64,000 nucleotides of DNA. Source: Lachnospiraceae bacterium. GTDB lineage: Bacteria > Bacillota > Clostridia > Lachnospirales > Lachnospiraceae. The notes under the pieces were generated by a model that was not told where the DNA came from, ran no database searches, and saw only the letters and a program-made list of their open reading frames with translations. A program made the translations under genes and the position numbers. This document shows, piece after piece, positions 6,454-15,025 of this stretch; the stretch's first letter is position 1, and the number at the start of each line of letters is the position of its first letter. The DNA is taken from assembly GCA_015056945.1 (NCBI GenBank), contig SVFH01000006.1, positions 62,001 through 126,000 of the forward strand, in the 5' to 3' direction.

Positions 6454-8424
6454 TTAGCAGATTTCCGCTCCTGCAGGCATTTCTTTCTCGGGGGTCATCA
6501 ACGCAATATTGCCATCTGCATCTTCAGCACAAAGGAGCATGCCTTCCGATACAATACCTGCTAAAGTGGCGGGTTTTAAGTTCACAAGAACCATAACCTT
6601 TTTGCCTACCATTTCTTCTGCCGTATAATGACTCTTAATACCGGAAACAATTTGCTTCACTTCGCTTCCGATACGCACCTGTGAGCAAAGCAGCTTTTTG
6701 GACTTCTTTACCTCTTCACAGGCAATAATTTCTCCTACCTGGAATTGCAACTTTGCAAAATCATCATATAAAATTTCAGGTTTCTTTTCAATATCAATCA
6801 CAGATTGTTCATCTTCTTTGGCTTCGGGAGCCGCATTCTGCGCAGCACGCGCTGCAAACATAGCTTCTGCCTTTTCTACTACTTCCTTCGCATCCAGACG
6901 TGCAAATAAAATTTCAGGTTTCTCTGTCACTTTGTTATTGTCAGGATACAAACCGAATGTTCTCAAATCATCAAAAGCACGCAAAGAGGTGTTCATCTGC
7001 TTTGCAATATTCTCAGCAGTGCGGGGAAGGAAGCTTTCCAAAAGAGACGCACCGATGATAATACCTTCTGTTAAGTTGTATAAAACAGTCGCAAGACGGT
7101 CTTTCTTTGCTTCATCCTTGGCAAGTACCCAGGGCTCTGTTTCATCAATATATTTATTGCAACGTTTAAAGAGTGCAAAAATCTCTGTCAGCGCATCTGC
7201 AACATGAAGAGTTTCCATTTTACCCAGTACCTTATCAAGCGCAGCGGTTGCAACTGCCTTTAAGTCTGCATCCACGTCTTCTTCCACGCCTTTGTTACAA
7301 ACAACACCGTCAAAATACTTATTACTCATGGAAATAGTTCTGTTTACAAGATTACCAAGGGTGTTAGCAAGGTCGGAATTGATTCGTTCCACAAGAAGTT
7401 CCCATGAAATCACACCGTCATTTTCAAACGGCATCTCATGCAATACGAAGTAACGAACAGCGTCCACACCAAAGAACTCCACAAGGTCATCTGCATAGAT
7501 AACATTGCCCTTGGACTTACTCATTTTACCATCGCCCTGTAACAGCCAGGGATGTCCGAATACCTGTTTCGGAAGCTCCTCTCCGAGTGCCATCAGGAAA
7601 ATCGGCCAGTAAATGGTATGGAAACGGATAATATCCTTACCGATTAAGTGCAAGTCAGCCGGCCAGTTCTTCGCATAGCCTTCGCCATGGTTACCGTCTG
7701 CATCATATCCGATACCTGTAATATAGTTTGAAAGCGCATCCAACCACACGTAAACTACGTGTTTGTTGTCAAAATCAACGGGAATACCCCATGTAAAAGA
7801 GGTTCTGGATACGCACAAATCCTGTAATCCCGGTAAAAGGAAATTGTTCATCATTTCATTCTTACGGGATACCGGCTGAATAAATTCAGGGTGTGTATTG
7901 ATATGCTCAATCAGTCTGTCCGCATACTTGCTCATTTTAAAGAAATATGCTTCTTCTTTTGCAGGTTTCACTTCACGGCCGCAGTCCGGACATTTACCGT
8001 CTTTTAACTGGGACTCTGTCCAGAAAGACTCACAGGGAGTACAGTAAAGGCCTTCGTAAGCGCCCTTATAAATATCGCCCTGGTCGTATAATTTCTTGAA
8101 AATTTTCTGAATCTGCTTTTCATGGTAATCATCCGTTGTACGGATAAACTTATCATAAGAAGTATCCATCAAATCCCAAAGAGACTTGATGGTTCCTGCC
8201 ACGTCATCCACAAATTCCTTCGGTGTAACACCGGCTTCTTTGGCTTTTAACTCAATTTTCTGGCCATGCTCGTCAGTTCCGGTCTGGAAAAATACATCAT
8301 AACCATCTTTTCTTTTGAAACGCGCAATGCTGTCTGCAAGTACGATTTCATAGCTGTTACCGATATGCGGTTTGCCGGATGTATAGGCAATTGCCGTTGT
8401 AATATAATACTTTCCTTTGTTCAT
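6454..8424 (-). CDS. metG: methionine-tRNA ligase
   Basis: 656 residues. This class I synthetase charges tRNA-Met. It shows PHIGNSYE as the HIGH-like motif (19-26), the zinc knuckle C128, C131, C145, C148, KMSKS (300-304) and an anticodon-binding helical part. A C-terminal OB-fold tRNA-binding domain starts near 555 and contains QVGEI and KKLLCSQVRIG. Start ATG 8424 is chosen because GGAGGT lies 8 bases before it; the upstream in-frame TTG at 8430 sits between that site and the ATG. No T-box leader is seen. It is co-oriented with pgeF and the DUF1002 gene. Confidence 0.97.
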   Translation of the reverse strand: MNKGKYYITTAIAYTSGKPHIGNSYEIVLADSIARFKRKDGYDVFFQTGTDEHGQKIELKAKEAGVTPKEFVDDVAGTIKSLWDLMDTSYDKFIRTTDDYHEKQIQKIFKKLYDQGDIYKGAYEGLYCTPCESFWTESQLKDGKCPDCGREVKPAKEEAYFFKMSKYADRLIEHINTHPEFIQPVSRKNEMMNNFLLPGLQDLCVSRTSFTWGIPVDFDNKHVVYVWLDALSNYITGIGYDADGNHGEGYAKNWPADLHLIGKDIIRFHTIYWPIFLMALGEELPKQVFGHPWLLQGDGKMSKSKGNVIYADDLVEFFGVDAVRYFVLHEMPFENDGVISWELLVERINSDLANTLGNLVNRTISMSNKYFDGVVCNKGVEEDVDADLKAVATAALDKVLGKMETLHVADALTEIFALFKRCNKYIDETEPWVLAKDEAKKDRLATVLYNLTEGIIIGASLLESFLPRTAENIAKQMNTSLRAFDDLRTFGLYPDNNKVTEKPEILFARLDAKEVVEKAEAMFAARAAQNAAPEAKEDEQSVIDIEKKPEILYDDFAKLQFQVGEIIACEEVKKSKKLLCSQVRIGSEVKQIVSGIKSHYTAEEMVGKKVMVLVNLKPATLAGIVSEGMLLCAEDADGNIALMTPEKEMPAGAEIC

Positions 8425-8479
8425 CTCCAAATACCTCCATCTTCGTCAAATTTATCAATTTCTGTTTCTTCTTCATTCT

Positions 8480-9289
8480 TTACGGGCGAAGCATAATCAT
8501 CCCCGCCATTGTTCCGCGTCGGCCTTTCGTTGCACGATGTGAAAAAAGCTTCGAGCGGTTACAGCAGGTGCAAATTCCGGAAACGCTGATGTTTTCGCCC
8601 GGCACTCCTGCATTGGTCAAGGTAGCCCAAATCACCCGCCACAAGTCAATTTCAAACTTACCGTCTTCTTTTTCAAAATACCATCCGTCTTCTAAATACG
8701 TCAGGTCTGCAAATTCATAAAATACATCCTCATCCACTTCGAAACAACACATTCCGATGGAAGGTCCGATCCCTACCAGAATATCCTCCGGTCTGCTGCC
8801 GTAGTCATCACACATTCGCTGCACCATCACGGCGGCAATTTCTTTGACCGTTCCGCGCCAGCCCGAATGGGCAATTCCCACAACCTTTTGCTTCGGATCA
8901 TAGTAAAAGAGAGGCACACAATCCGCAAAGGTTGCCGTTAACACAACCTCCGGCTCGTTCGTCAGAAACCCATCCGTATTTTCACAGCAATAATCACGCA
9001 AAAGACCGCTTCCGGCATCCTGCATGGTTACGTTTCTTATATTCGCCTCGTGTGAAAGCGGTGCAATCACCACATTTCTAACATCCACACCGATTGTTTC
9101 GCAGAAAATCTCATAATTTTCCAATATATTCTCGCGTGCATCTTCTGTGCGCACGCCCATATTCATCCTGGCAAAAAAACCGTTGCTGACACCGCCTTCT
9201 CTGGAAGAAAAAGCATGTACGATCTCCTTATGCTGTTCAAATTCCGGAAAAGTATAATACATTACTTCCCCTACGTAATTTTCCTGCAT
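8480..9289 (-). CDS. pgeF: multicopper polyphenol oxidase/PgeF family purine nucleoside phosphorylase
   Basis: 269 residues. The YfiH/PgeF family (laccase-domain DUF152) is identified by ATFADCVPLFYYD, AHSGWRGTVKEIAAVM and GPSIGMCCFEV, which carry the conserved His and Cys ligands. Members act as purine nucleoside phosphorylases/deaminases or in peptidoglycan-related chemistry. ATG 9289, with GAGAGG upstream, is preferred to GTG 9316. It is the first gene of the pgeF-metG-DUF1002-GNAT run. Confidence 0.9.
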   Translation of the reverse strand: MQENYVGEVMYYTFPEFEQHKEIVHAFSSREGGVSNGFFARMNMGVRTEDARENILENYEIFCETIGVDVRNVVIAPLSHEANIRNVTMQDAGSGLLRDYCCENTDGFLTNEPEVVLTATFADCVPLFYYDPKQKVVGIAHSGWRGTVKEIAAVMVQRMCDDYGSRPEDILVGIGPSIGMCCFEVDEDVFYEFADLTYLEDGWYFEKEDGKFEIDLWRVIWATLTNAGVPGENISVSGICTCCNRSKLFSHRATKGRRGTMAGMIMLRP

Positions 9290-9361
9290 TGCATTCCTCT
9301 CTAACTCAGTCTCCACGGATTGCTTCGCGCTTTACGCTCCGCGATATACTCCTATTGTGGC

Positions 9362-9423
9362 GTGTACCAAAGTCATGAAACCGCATTTGTGCAAACACAT
9401 GTGGTTTCATGACTTTGGTACAC
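9362..9423. repeat. 25-bp-arm inverted repeat (hairpin)
   Basis: Arms 9362-9386 and 9399-9423 are complementary except for one pair. The interior GTG-CAAA-CAC also pairs, so nearly the whole 62 bases form one stem with a CAAA loop. There is no U-run on either side, so it is not an ordinary terminator. It lies between the SRP RNA 3' end and pgeF. Confidence 0.75.
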
Positions 9424-9441
9424 CGGAATCCGAAACAATAA

Positions 9442-9704
9442 AACCGTGCGTATCCCGTCGGTTGGCACCGCTACACGTTACCCGGACAGTTAACTAGGCT
9501 CAGGTTGCCTTACGGCACCCGAAAGGTTCTACTTAGTGCTGCTTTGTTCCCAACCTGACACGGTTCGTAGATTTTCGTCGCGTAAGACCCAAGCTTCAAC
9601 GTCACTTGCCCAGGGCGGCTATAACGGCCAAAGACCTCTGTTCAACATCACCCCCACTAAAGCGATGTGGGTACAGGGCACCGCTAACGCCCCGGCTGCA
9701 CGGT
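9442..9704 (-). ncRNA. ffs: signal recognition particle RNA, large bacterial type
   Basis: About 263 bases. On the minus strand the Ffh-binding hairpin is clear: GTCAGG-TTG-GGAA-CAA-AGCAGC, the classic GGNA tetraloop with asymmetric loops (near 9560-9535). The two ends pair (CCGTGC at 9703-9698 with GCACGG at 9449-9444), and the size fits the Alu-domain-containing SRP RNA of Firmicutes. The gene has its own strong promoter at 9712-9740. Ends are estimated from the terminal helix. Confidence 0.9.
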
Positions 9705-9711
9705 AATTATG

Positions 9712-9740
9712 AGTATACTCATTTTTTACGCGATTGTCAA
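9712..9740 (-). promoter_or_regulatory. near-consensus sigma-A promoter of SRP RNA
   Basis: TTGACA (9740-9735), exactly 17 bases, TATACT (9717-9712), minus strand. The -35 box overlaps the last codons and stop of the gene ending at 9737. The start should fall 6-8 bases after the -10 box, matching the RNA 5' end. Confidence 0.88.
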
Positions 9741-10453
9741 ATAATAAGTTTACGTTTGATTTTTTCTTTTAAAGCCGCATTTCTGTCGATATAAAAAAGC
9801 ACAATTGCGCACATCGCCAATGACAATGCGGGATAAAAAGCCCAGTACAGTGTTTCGTGAATTGAAAATGCCGAATTAATCAAAAACTCCGTAACCAGAC
9901 AGAATAATCCTATAAAGACCAAAGACATTCCCGTAAGCGCAAGATTTGAAATCTTGGTATATTTGCGAAATAACGCAATCACCATGGCAAGAAAGGCAAA
10001 ACAGGAAATAAGCGGCGCCGCAAAAGGAATAAACCACGCTCCGTCTGTCATTTTTTCTATATAGAAAACATATGCCAATGTACATACCCAGTCTGCCAGA
10101 ATACTGACAACGGCATTTCCTTTTTTAGGGATAAAAGGAAAAATCAAATAAACATACAAAAGAAAGATTCCCCCAACCGCATACCCGGACCAGCTGATGC
10201 CATCCGCAATATTGATGTCGCAAAGAAGCAACACGGGAATCGGCAAAAAGAAAATCAGGCTGACTAATTCCAATATTGACTTTTTATTTGCCTGCGGCAT
10301 ATTTCCCGGATGAGCCATCGGAAAAATCGGAATCACCTCTGCCACACGCTTCTCTTTTTTCATTTCTTCCGGCAAAATCACCGGCGTATTACATAAAGGG
10401 CACTTCTTTTCGCCGTCGGAAAGTTCCACGCCACATTTTACACAGTAAGCCAT
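9737..10453 (-). CDS. zinc-ribbon multi-pass membrane protein, DUF6320-like
   Basis: 238 residues. An N-terminal zinc ribbon (C4, C7, C18, C21) is followed by about six membrane helices from residue 58 onward and a basic C-terminus. It follows the acyltransferase-like gene by 12 bases. This pairing with a condensation-domain-like protein is what I associate with DUF6320 proteins. Function is unknown; membrane partner of the upstream enzyme is an inference. Confidence 0.7.
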   Translation of the reverse strand: MAYCVKCGVELSDGEKKCPLCNTPVILPEEMKKEKRVAEVIPIFPMAHPGNMPQANKKSILELVSLIFFLPIPVLLLCDINIADGISWSGYAVGGIFLLYVYLIFPFIPKKGNAVVSILADWVCTLAYVFYIEKMTDGAWFIPFAAPLISCFAFLAMVIALFRKYTKISNLALTGMSLVFIGLFCLVTEFLINSAFSIHETLYWAFYPALSLAMCAIVLFYIDRNAALKEKIKRKLII

Positions 10454-10465
10454 TTTTTGCTCCTT

Positions 10466-11782
10466 TTATTCAGTCCCGATAACGGTTGTAAAGCCTTCAT
10501 TCCTTGTATTGCTGTCAATCTTTACGGAAATTCCCATTTTACGTAGTTTGGAAAAGAATTTATACTCCAGCACGGGCTCTCTGATACTTCTGATGAAAGT
10601 AATGTACATTTTACCGTCATAGGATATCACACCGCAGTTGTTGGGTGTCGTTGCACGGTTCCCCAAAATGAAATCAAATCCTTCCACATAAGGCTTCATC
10701 TCCTCCGGGAGCTTAATATTCCCAAGGTTGGAAATGGAAAGACAGGATTTTTTCTCACCGTTTTTGTCCCAGATAATACGCAGAATAATATTCTTAATAA
10801 AAAGCGGAATCACTTTTACCACCGGATTTTCTTCCGCATGAACATTTCCCGCAAAACGGGTATTGAAATGCTTTCCGGTAATCTCCGCGCCCATTTGATG
10901 ATATACCTGGGAAACAATTTCCTCAAAAGTATAACTTCCCCAGGCAGGATTGATTCCGGGAATTACATATAAAACAAAATTTCTGAGTGTCTCGCTGTCA
11001 AAATACTTACGCAGATTTACCGGAATCAGTACGTTGACCGGCTTACGAAAGGTCTGAATCGGTTGTTTCTCATTCTGGATTTCCATAAGGGACTCAATCA
11101 TAACCGCCGCAAGAAATACCGTAAGACTGACATTGTATTTCTTCGCTGCCGCAAGTACTTCCTCTACAAAAACCCTGCCTCTGATTACCGTTGCATAACC
11201 ATCCGTCTCCTTTGTTCCTGATACATGGAACGAATTCGGACCTTTTACTTTATTGGTAACTTTCCCTTTGAAGCGGACAAAACTGTCTTCTGTCTCGGAT
11301 TCTTTTACCGGTTCGTCAATATCAAGAATTCCGTCACCGGAAGGGATTTTGACACCGTATTTTAATCGTATATATTGCGCCGCAATGGTTTTTAAAAAAA
11401 TCATTGCACCGTTACCGTCCGTTACAACGTGAAAGAATTCCAGCGCACATCGGTTATTATATACAACCACGCGAAAACAACAGGCTTTCATTTCCGCATA
11501 GCTGATTCCCGCGAACGGATACGGTCCTTCTTCCAGGATGGGAGGCGGCGTCCTGAGTTCCTCCAGATAATACCAAAACATACCGCGTCGTAACCGCGCG
11601 GCAATAGAGGGAAATCTCGGAATTGTCTGTGCAATCGCCTCTGTTAAAATATCCCGGTCAATTTCCTCGGTAAAAGAAACTGATACACGGAATATATTAA
11701 TCCAATTTCTTCTTTTTGAAGCCGGATACATCTTGGCGGCATTGTCCAGAAGCATCCAGCGGCTGTTCGCCTGTTTTTTCAT
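10466..11782 (-). CDS. condensation-domain/alcohol acetyltransferase-like protein
   Basis: 438 residues. FFHVVTDGNGAM contains the HxxxDG active-site motif (H118, D122, G123) of CoA-dependent acyltransferases and NRPS condensation domains. FRKPVNVLIPVNLRKYF and CLSISNLGNI fit the second half of that fold. It probably moves an acyl group from a CoA or carrier to an alcohol or amine; the substrate is unknown. No carrier or NRPS gene is nearby. The gene lies between trmL and the zinc-ribbon membrane protein in a co-oriented run. Confidence 0.75.
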   Translation of the reverse strand: MKKQANSRWMLLDNAAKMYPASKRRNWINIFRVSVSFTEEIDRDILTEAIAQTIPRFPSIAARLRRGMFWYYLEELRTPPPILEEGPYPFAGISYAEMKACCFRVVVYNNRCALEFFHVVTDGNGAMIFLKTIAAQYIRLKYGVKIPSGDGILDIDEPVKESETEDSFVRFKGKVTNKVKGPNSFHVSGTKETDGYATVIRGRVFVEEVLAAAKKYNVSLTVFLAAVMIESLMEIQNEKQPIQTFRKPVNVLIPVNLRKYFDSETLRNFVLYVIPGINPAWGSYTFEEIVSQVYHQMGAEITGKHFNTRFAGNVHAEENPVVKVIPLFIKNIILRIIWDKNGEKKSCLSISNLGNIKLPEEMKPYVEGFDFILGNRATTPNNCGVISYDGKMYITFIRSIREPVLEYKFFSKLRKMGISVKIDSNTRNEGFTTVIGTE

Positions 11783-11818
11783 AAAAATCCCCCAAAATCA
11801 AATCTCTGCCGTTCTCTT

Positions 11819-12316
11819 TTACGACTCTTTCCACTGCAGATGATGAAGCTCACCTTCCATCTGCATACCGGCAAAATCATTCTGACGCAAAGCTTCATAT
11901 AAAACAATGCTGACGGAATTGGAGAGATTTAAGGAACGGATTTGGGGCAGCATCGGAATGCGGATACAGGTTTCCTCATAATCTACCAGGATTTCCTCCG
12001 GAATTCCGGCGCTTTCCTTTCCGAACATAATATAGTCATCCGGACCGAATGCGACCTCCGTATAGCTCTTGTGGGCTTTGGTGGTCGCCATGTAGATTTT
12101 TGCACCCGGATTTTTCTCAAGAAATTCTTCAAAATTTATATAACGGCGCACATCCAGATGTTCCCAGTAATCCATTCCCGCACGTTTGATTTCCTTTTCA
12201 TTCAGACGGAAACCAAGCGGTTCAATCAGATGTAACACCGTGTTGGTTGCTACACAGGTTCTTCCTATGTTGCCTGTATTTGCCGGTATTTCCGGCTGAT
12301 GTAAAATGATATTCAT
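11819..12316 (-). CDS. trmL: tRNA (cytidine(34)-2'-O)-methyltransferase
   Basis: 165 residues, full length for TrmL, a SPOUT-class enzyme that methylates the wobble ribose of tRNA-Leu. It shows HQPEIPANTGNIGRTC at the N-terminus, MFGKESAGIPEEIL and IRIPMLPQIRSLNLSNSVS, the trefoil-knot SAM-binding segments. It begins 14 bases after the aminotransferase gene. Confidence 0.93.
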   Translation of the reverse strand: MNIILHQPEIPANTGNIGRTCVATNTVLHLIEPLGFRLNEKEIKRAGMDYWEHLDVRRYINFEEFLEKNPGAKIYMATTKAHKSYTEVAFGPDDYIMFGKESAGIPEEILVDYEETCIRIPMLPQIRSLNLSNSVSIVLYEALRQNDFAGMQMEGELHHLQWKES

Positions 12317-12330
12317 GCTGTTCCTCTTCT

Positions 12331-13500
12331 TTATTTCTCTGCGCGAAGACGCTTGATAAAACGCTCCATGCGGCCGATTGCCACTTTTAAGTCCTCAATG
12401 GAATATGCATAGGAAATACGAAGAAATCCTTCCCCACAATCGCCAAATGCCGTCCCCGGCACAACGGCAACCTTCTCTTCCTCAAGGAAACGCATTGCAA
12501 ATTCCTCACTGGTCATGCCAAACTCTTTGATACACGGAAATACATAGAATGCTCCGTACGGCTCAAAACACGACAATTCCATCTGTTTGAACACATGCAT
12601 AAGATAGCGGCGTCTTTCGTTATAGGATTCCCTCATTTCCGCCACATCCTCATCACCATTTCGAAGTGCTTCCACGGCTGCGTACTGGCTGGTCGTCGGT
12701 GCACACATGATAGCAAACTGATGCAGCTTAATCATCTGTTTTAAAATCACCTCGGGACCGCAGGCATATCCCAAACGCCATCCTGTCATGGCATACGCCT
12801 TGGAAAAGCCGTTAATCATAATGGTTCTCTCCCGCATGCCGGGAAGTGTCGCAATGGAAACATGAGGTTTCTGGTAGCTTAATTCCGAATAAATCTCATC
12901 TGAAAGAACAAATAAATCATGCTTAATAATTACCCGGGCAATCTGTTCAAGATCCTCTTTTTCCATGATTGCTCCCGTAGGATTGTTCGGGAACGCAAGA
13001 ATAACTACTTTTGTTTTTTCTGTAATTGCATCCTCTAATTCCTGCGCTGTCAAACGGAATTCATTCTCATTTTTCAGCGGAATATATACGGGAACTCCGT
13101 CCGCCATTGTGGTACACGGTTCGTAGGAAACATAGCAGGGCTGCGGAATGATAACCTCATCACCTGCGTCAAGCATACAACGCAACGCTACATCAATTGC
13201 TTCCGAACCGCCGACGGTTACCAGAATTTCCTTGGCTGCATCGTATGTAATATTCTGTTTTCTCTGTATATAGTTAGAAATCTCCCGACGCAAGTCCATC
13301 AGACCTGCGTTTGAAGTGTAGAAGGTTTTACCCTTTTCCAAAGAATAAATACCCTCATCCCTGATATGCCACGGTGTATCAAAATCCGGCTCACCCACAC
13401 CCAGGGAAATCGCATCCGGCATCTCGCTTACGATATCAAAAAACTTACGGATTCCGGAAGGCTTTACTTCTGTGATTTTTTGATTTAACGGGTTTCTCAT
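12331..13500 (-). CDS. PLP-dependent class I/II aminotransferase
   Basis: 389 residues. AspC/PatA-like fold type I enzyme with the PLP lysine K234 in NGFSKAYAMTGWRLGY, NNPTG (172-176), DEIY (201-204), and a C-terminal arginine region LRISYAYSIE. The amino-acid specificity is not readable. The start overlaps the Lrp regulator's stop by 4 bases (ATGA), so regulator and enzyme are translationally coupled and the regulator may respond to this enzyme's substrate. Confidence 0.92.
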   Translation of the reverse strand: MRNPLNQKITEVKPSGIRKFFDIVSEMPDAISLGVGEPDFDTPWHIRDEGIYSLEKGKTFYTSNAGLMDLRREISNYIQRKQNITYDAAKEILVTVGGSEAIDVALRCMLDAGDEVIIPQPCYVSYEPCTTMADGVPVYIPLKNENEFRLTAQELEDAITEKTKVVILAFPNNPTGAIMEKEDLEQIARVIIKHDLFVLSDEIYSELSYQKPHVSIATLPGMRERTIMINGFSKAYAMTGWRLGYACGPEVILKQMIKLHQFAIMCAPTTSQYAAVEALRNGDEDVAEMRESYNERRRYLMHVFKQMELSCFEPYGAFYVFPCIKEFGMTSEEFAMRFLEEEKVAVVPGTAFGDCGEGFLRISYAYSIEDLKVAIGRMERFIKRLRAEK

Positions 13501-13979
13501 GGTGTCAGTTTCAGCCTTTCGTCAGTATTTTTCTGGGTAAGAATCGTTCCGTGATCCTTATACTTTTTCAGAATAAAATGCGTTGCCGTACTAAGAACGG
13601 TATCTAAAGTAGACAACTTATCGGAAACAAAATTCGAAACTTCCTTCAAAGACTTCCCTTCCAGAGTTACCAACAAATCGTATGCGCCTGAAATCAAATA
13701 TACGGAATTTACCTCCGGATAGTTATAGATACGCTCTGCAATGCTGTCAAAACCCTGTCCTCTCTGCGGAGTAACCCGCACTTCAATCAAAGCGCTCACC
13801 TTTTCGATGGATGTCTTTTCCCAGTCAATCAAGGTATGATATCCACAAATAATTCCCTCTGTTTCCAGGGCGGCAATTTCATTCACAACCTCTATTTCTT
13901 CTTCGCCAAGCATAACAGCCAGCTCCTGCAAATCAATACGGCTGTTCTTCTCGATAATTCTAAGAATACGTTCTCTCAT
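13497..13979 (-). CDS. Lrp/AsnC family transcriptional regulator
   Basis: 160 residues. An N-terminal winged helix-turn-helix (about 1-55, SRIDLQELAVMLGEEEIEVV) is followed by an RAM ligand-binding domain (about 65-145, VYLISGAYDLLVTLEGKSL). These regulators sense amino acids. ATG 13979 is chosen because GGAGG lies upstream of it, whereas the longer frame from TTG 13994 begins at that same site. Confidence 0.9.
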   Translation of the reverse strand: MRERILRIIEKNSRIDLQELAVMLGEEEIEVVNEIAALETEGIICGYHTLIDWEKTSIEKVSALIEVRVTPQRGQGFDSIAERIYNYPEVNSVYLISGAYDLLVTLEGKSLKEVSNFVSDKLSTLDTVLSTATHFILKKYKDHGTILTQKNTDERLKLTP

Positions 13980-13997
13980 TCTTCGATCCTCCAATGT

Positions 13998-14987
13998 CTA
14001 AAACTTCATTACTTTATACAATTCATCGGTTTTGGGCGGCTCTAAATAGCGCACCTCTCCGTCATTTCTTACGACTCTGTCGTTTCCGGCCGTGGTTTTG
14101 CCGATTACAGTTGCCGCAATCCCTTCTTTTGCAAGCTCTCGCACCAGATCGTGTCCGTTATCAGTCGCCATCAACATACTTCCGGAAGAAATCAGTTCAT
14201 ACGGATTAATCTCATAAAAATTACAGATTTCCACCGTTTCCTGACGAATCGGAATCTTTTTCAAATCTACTTCCAATCCGACCTTTGAACCGGCCGCAAG
14301 TTCCCAAAGAGCACCAAAAATCCCGCCTTCTGTTACATCATGCATTGCGGAAACGCCGTTTTTCACTGCAATTTCAGACTCCCGCAAAACAGATAAAAAA
14401 CTGTCAAACTGTTGTGCTTCCCGAATCAGGGAAAGCGGATATCGTGCGGCAAGTTCAGCTTCCTTTTCCTTCGCAATAATGCCCGTTCCCTCAAGACCTA
14501 CCCACTTGGTCACCACAAGGTCCTGACCGGGCTTTGCCGCTCGTGTCAGACACACGGCTCCTTTTTGTGTTTTACCGATACCGGTTACGGTAAGAACAGG
14601 TCTGTTCACGGCAGTTGTTACCTCGGTATGACCTCCTATGACTGCCACATGCAGCTTCTCGCAGGTTTCGTTCACCTGGCGCATCATGGCCTTAATGTCT
14701 TCTTCCGTAATTTCTTCCGGTAAAAGGGCGCAAATCAGTAATCCTACCGGCTCTGCCCCCGATGCCGCCAAATCATTCACCGCGACATTTACCGCAAGCA
14801 TACCGATGTCCTTCGTTGCACCGGTCACCGGGTCTGTACTTACAACAAAAACCTCGTCCTCTTTTAACGTCAAAACGGCGCAGTCTTCCCCTACGCCTGC
14901 GCCGATTAATATTTCTTCCTTGGTATTCTTTATCTCTTTTAAAATGGAGCGTTTCAAAACAGACTCCGACACTTTACCTATTTTCAT
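13998..14987 (-). CDS. AIR synthase-related (HypE/ThiL-like) ATP-binding protein
   Basis: 329 residues. PurM/HypE/ThiL-type superfamily: IGAGVGEDCAVL, VVSTDPVTGA, AVNDLAASGAEP and AVIGGHTEV are the nucleotide- and metal-binding segments, with a C-terminal AIRS_C domain (GVSAMHDVTEGGIFGALWE). It lacks the HypE C-terminal PRIC-type tail (it ends TDELYKVMKF), and there are no hydrogenase genes nearby, so it should not be called HypE. It probably phosphorylates or dehydrates an unknown substrate and sits upstream of an Lrp-aminotransferase pair. Confidence 0.8.
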   Translation of the reverse strand: MKIGKVSESVLKRSILKEIKNTKEEILIGAGVGEDCAVLTLKEDEVFVVSTDPVTGATKDIGMLAVNVAVNDLAASGAEPVGLLICALLPEEITEEDIKAMMRQVNETCEKLHVAVIGGHTEVTTAVNRPVLTVTGIGKTQKGAVCLTRAAKPGQDLVVTKWVGLEGTGIIAKEKEAELAARYPLSLIREAQQFDSFLSVLRESEIAVKNGVSAMHDVTEGGIFGALWELAAGSKVGLEVDLKKIPIRQETVEICNFYEINPYELISSGSMLMATDNGHDLVRELAKEGIAATVIGKTTAGNDRVVRNDGEVRYLEPPKTDELYKVMKF

Positions 14988-15025
14988 TCTGTTTCTTCCA
15001 TCCCTACTCGGCTTTATGATTCAAC

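Noticed and set aside
8425-8479. T-box leader for metG
   Set aside because: Only 55 bases separate metG from pgeF, too short, with no T-box sequence.
9362-9423. Hairpin as SRP RNA terminator
   Set aside because: No U-run follows on the minus strand and it begins about 19 bases after the SRP RNA end; the role is left open.
13998-14987. Hydrogenase maturation protein HypE
   Set aside because: Superfamily fold only; the HypE cysteine tail and all other hyp or hydrogenase genes are absent.
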